Assembly (NCBI GenBank): GCA_025774555.1
Contig: JALGVT010000020.1
Span: 1 to 64,000 of the forward strand
DNA length: 64,000 bases
From: a candidate division LCP-89 bacterium
GTDB taxonomy: Bacteria; Electryoneota; B3-LCP
Direction: 5' to 3'
Every line of letters starts with the position of its first letter. Within the stretch, counting starts at the first letter, position 1. Position numbers and translations under genes: made by a program. The notes under the pieces are model-generated. The model was not told the DNA's origin. It did no database searches and worked only from the letters and a program-made list of their open reading frames with translations. Below, piece after piece: positions 63,265-64,000 of this stretch.

Positions 63265-63347
63265 GGGGAACGATTTAATGGGGATTTGAGTATAACGTGG
63301 CAAAACGGGGGATCGTTTTGCCCTTACTCATTTTAGAATCATTCCCC
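63265..63347. repeat. Extended imperfect palindrome before the FlgT-N-like gene
   Basis: Nested complementary arms: GGGGAACGATT (63265-63275) with AATCATTCCCC (63337-63347), TGAGTA with TACTCA, and a perfect 9-bp core GGCAAAACG-GGGGAT-CGTTTTGCC (63299-63322). The core plus the following T-rich stretch could end transcription of the SLBB gene. The whole 83-bp structure is larger than a usual terminator. Confidence 0.6.
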
Positions 63348-63391
63348 TTTAGCCAACCTGCAACAATTTCAAAGTCATAAACGAGGCAATT

Positions 63392-64000
63392 ATGAGGACA
63401 TCCACAATTCCTCTCCTTCTTCTCCTGATGGTTTCATTTACATTAGCTCAGGAAGGTCCTGTAGTGAGCGTAACCGTGTGCGGAGAAGCGACCATTTTCA
63501 GCGGGGACGTTCCTGCTGCCCGTGAGGAGGCATTAGTCGATGCGCAGCGTAACGCCGTCGAACAGGTGCTGGGCGTGGAGATCAAATCACAGACGGCAAT
63601 TCAAGATTTCATGCTGGCTGATGACACCATTTTGTCCATGATTTCCGGGCACGTCAAGGATAGCAAAATTATCTCTGAGAAACAGGAGCATGAATTCCTG
63701 GTGCTGGAAGTGGAGTGCAGCGTGGTTAAAGAGCTTTCAGATGAGGAAGCACAGAAATTGATGCGCAATTTCTCCTGTGTTGTCGGTTTCACGACTGAAA
63801 TTGACGGCAAAATAGTGGATCGGGATGAGCGGATAGCGAATAAGCTGATTTCTGATCTGGTCAAAGCTGACTTTGACGTACGCGACATCTCCCAGCTTAT
63901 GTCCAACGAGGGATTTAAGGCGCAGTTTCTCAAGGCTACTAAAGGGCAGAACGTCGGCGCTGCGAGGTGGATCGGCAGAAAGATGCTCTCCAACATAGTC
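63392..64000 (+). CDS. FlgT-N-like/LPP20-type exported protein, truncated by the window edge
   Basis: The frame is open from ATG 63392 to the window end (203 codons), so the C-terminus is missing. A signal peptide (about 1-19, ending LAQ) precedes a domain with the pattern AREEALVDAQRNAVEQVLGVEI...DFMLADDTILSMISGHV, as in the FlgT N-terminal and LPP20-like domains of envelope proteins. FlgT itself belongs to Vibrio flagellar motors, but the domain is widespread in non-flagellar proteins and no flagellar gene is seen here. The region after about 125 (RNFSCVVGFTTEIDG) resembles a peptidoglycan- or lipid-associated protein fold. Function unknown. Confidence 0.7.
   Translation, partial: MRTSTIPLLLLLMVSFTLAQEGPVVSVTVCGEATIFSGDVPAAREEALVDAQRNAVEQVLGVEIKSQTAIQDFMLADDTILSMISGHVKDSKIISEKQEHEFLVLEVECSVVKELSDEEAQKLMRNFSCVVGFTTEIDGKIVDRDERIANKLISDLVKADFDVRDISQLMSNEGFKAQFLKATKGQNVGAARWIGRKMLSNIV

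Noticed and set aside
1-64000. CRISPR arrays, tRNA or rRNA genes, prophage or intact insertion sequences
   Set aside because: I saw no regularly spaced direct repeats of CRISPR type, no tRNA-like cloverleaf, no rRNA core sequence and no transposase or integrase reading frame. The only mobile-like sequences are the two short palindromic elements.

Overview
This window most likely comes from an uncultured bacterium of the FCB superphylum (the wider Fibrobacteres-Chlorobi-Bacteroidetes group and its candidate phyla). The evidence is repeated type IX secretion (T9SS) C-terminal sorting domains with the NYPNPFN-type motif, a gingipain-like PorU next to a PorV-like barrel, a second PorV/PorQ-like protein, a carboxypeptidase-regulatory-domain TonB receptor, a MoxR-Bat operon and many N-terminal lipoboxes. 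I cannot assign the phylum from sequence alone. I see no rRNA, tRNA, CRISPR array, prophage or intact transposase.

Layout. 1-12 kb is a loose set of genes: the tail of a T9SS cargo, a T9SS esterase whose signal peptide is built from a heptanucleotide repeat, a PilZ protein, an orphan PAS histidine kinase, a palindromic MITE-like element, an ASCH/PUA-like protein, a solo receiver, a BACON/ASH-type lipoprotein, an orphan RND adaptor, an MFS (UMF1) transporter, a second solo receiver, and a T9SS protein with seven propeller-like repeats. 12.9-30.6 kb is a long co-directional block: a TonB receptor with a large insert of DxNxNG motifs, two beta-helix proteins (one a lipoprotein, one a T9SS cargo), a large exported protein, a TPR-like lipoprotein, a PorV-like barrel and an Ig/GATase-like lipoprotein. 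It ends at a strong intrinsic terminator that lies inside the first codons of the next gene.

30.6-37.4 kb holds three polytopic GT-C-like membrane proteins fused to TPR repeats (two of them tandem GT39 paralogues) and an alkaline-phosphatase-superfamily metalloenzyme. 37.5-46.5 kb is mostly a tightly packed, co-oriented cluster: GT2, UPF0104 flippase-like protein, GT2, radical SAM, NodB deacetylase, GT2, then after a gap radical SAM and PHP phosphoesterase. It looks like an envelope glycan or glycolipid pathway that I do not recognise as any named system, and it is the best candidate here for an undescribed one.

46.4-55.4 kb, on the minus strand, holds a SPOR lipoprotein, a second copy of the MITE-like element, and a complete moxR-DUF58-hyp-batA-batB-batC-batD/E operon with BatD and BatE fused. 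55.6-64 kb, on the plus strand, is porU-porV followed by an FN3-like lipoprotein, an SLBB protein and a FlgT-N-like protein cut by the window edge.

Taken together the window is dominated by the cell envelope: outer-membrane uptake, T9SS export and processing of adhesin-like proteins, glycosylation enzymes that could modify them, and the Bat stress complex. Several genes have clear sigma70-like promoters (TTGnnn-17-TATATT/TATCTT).
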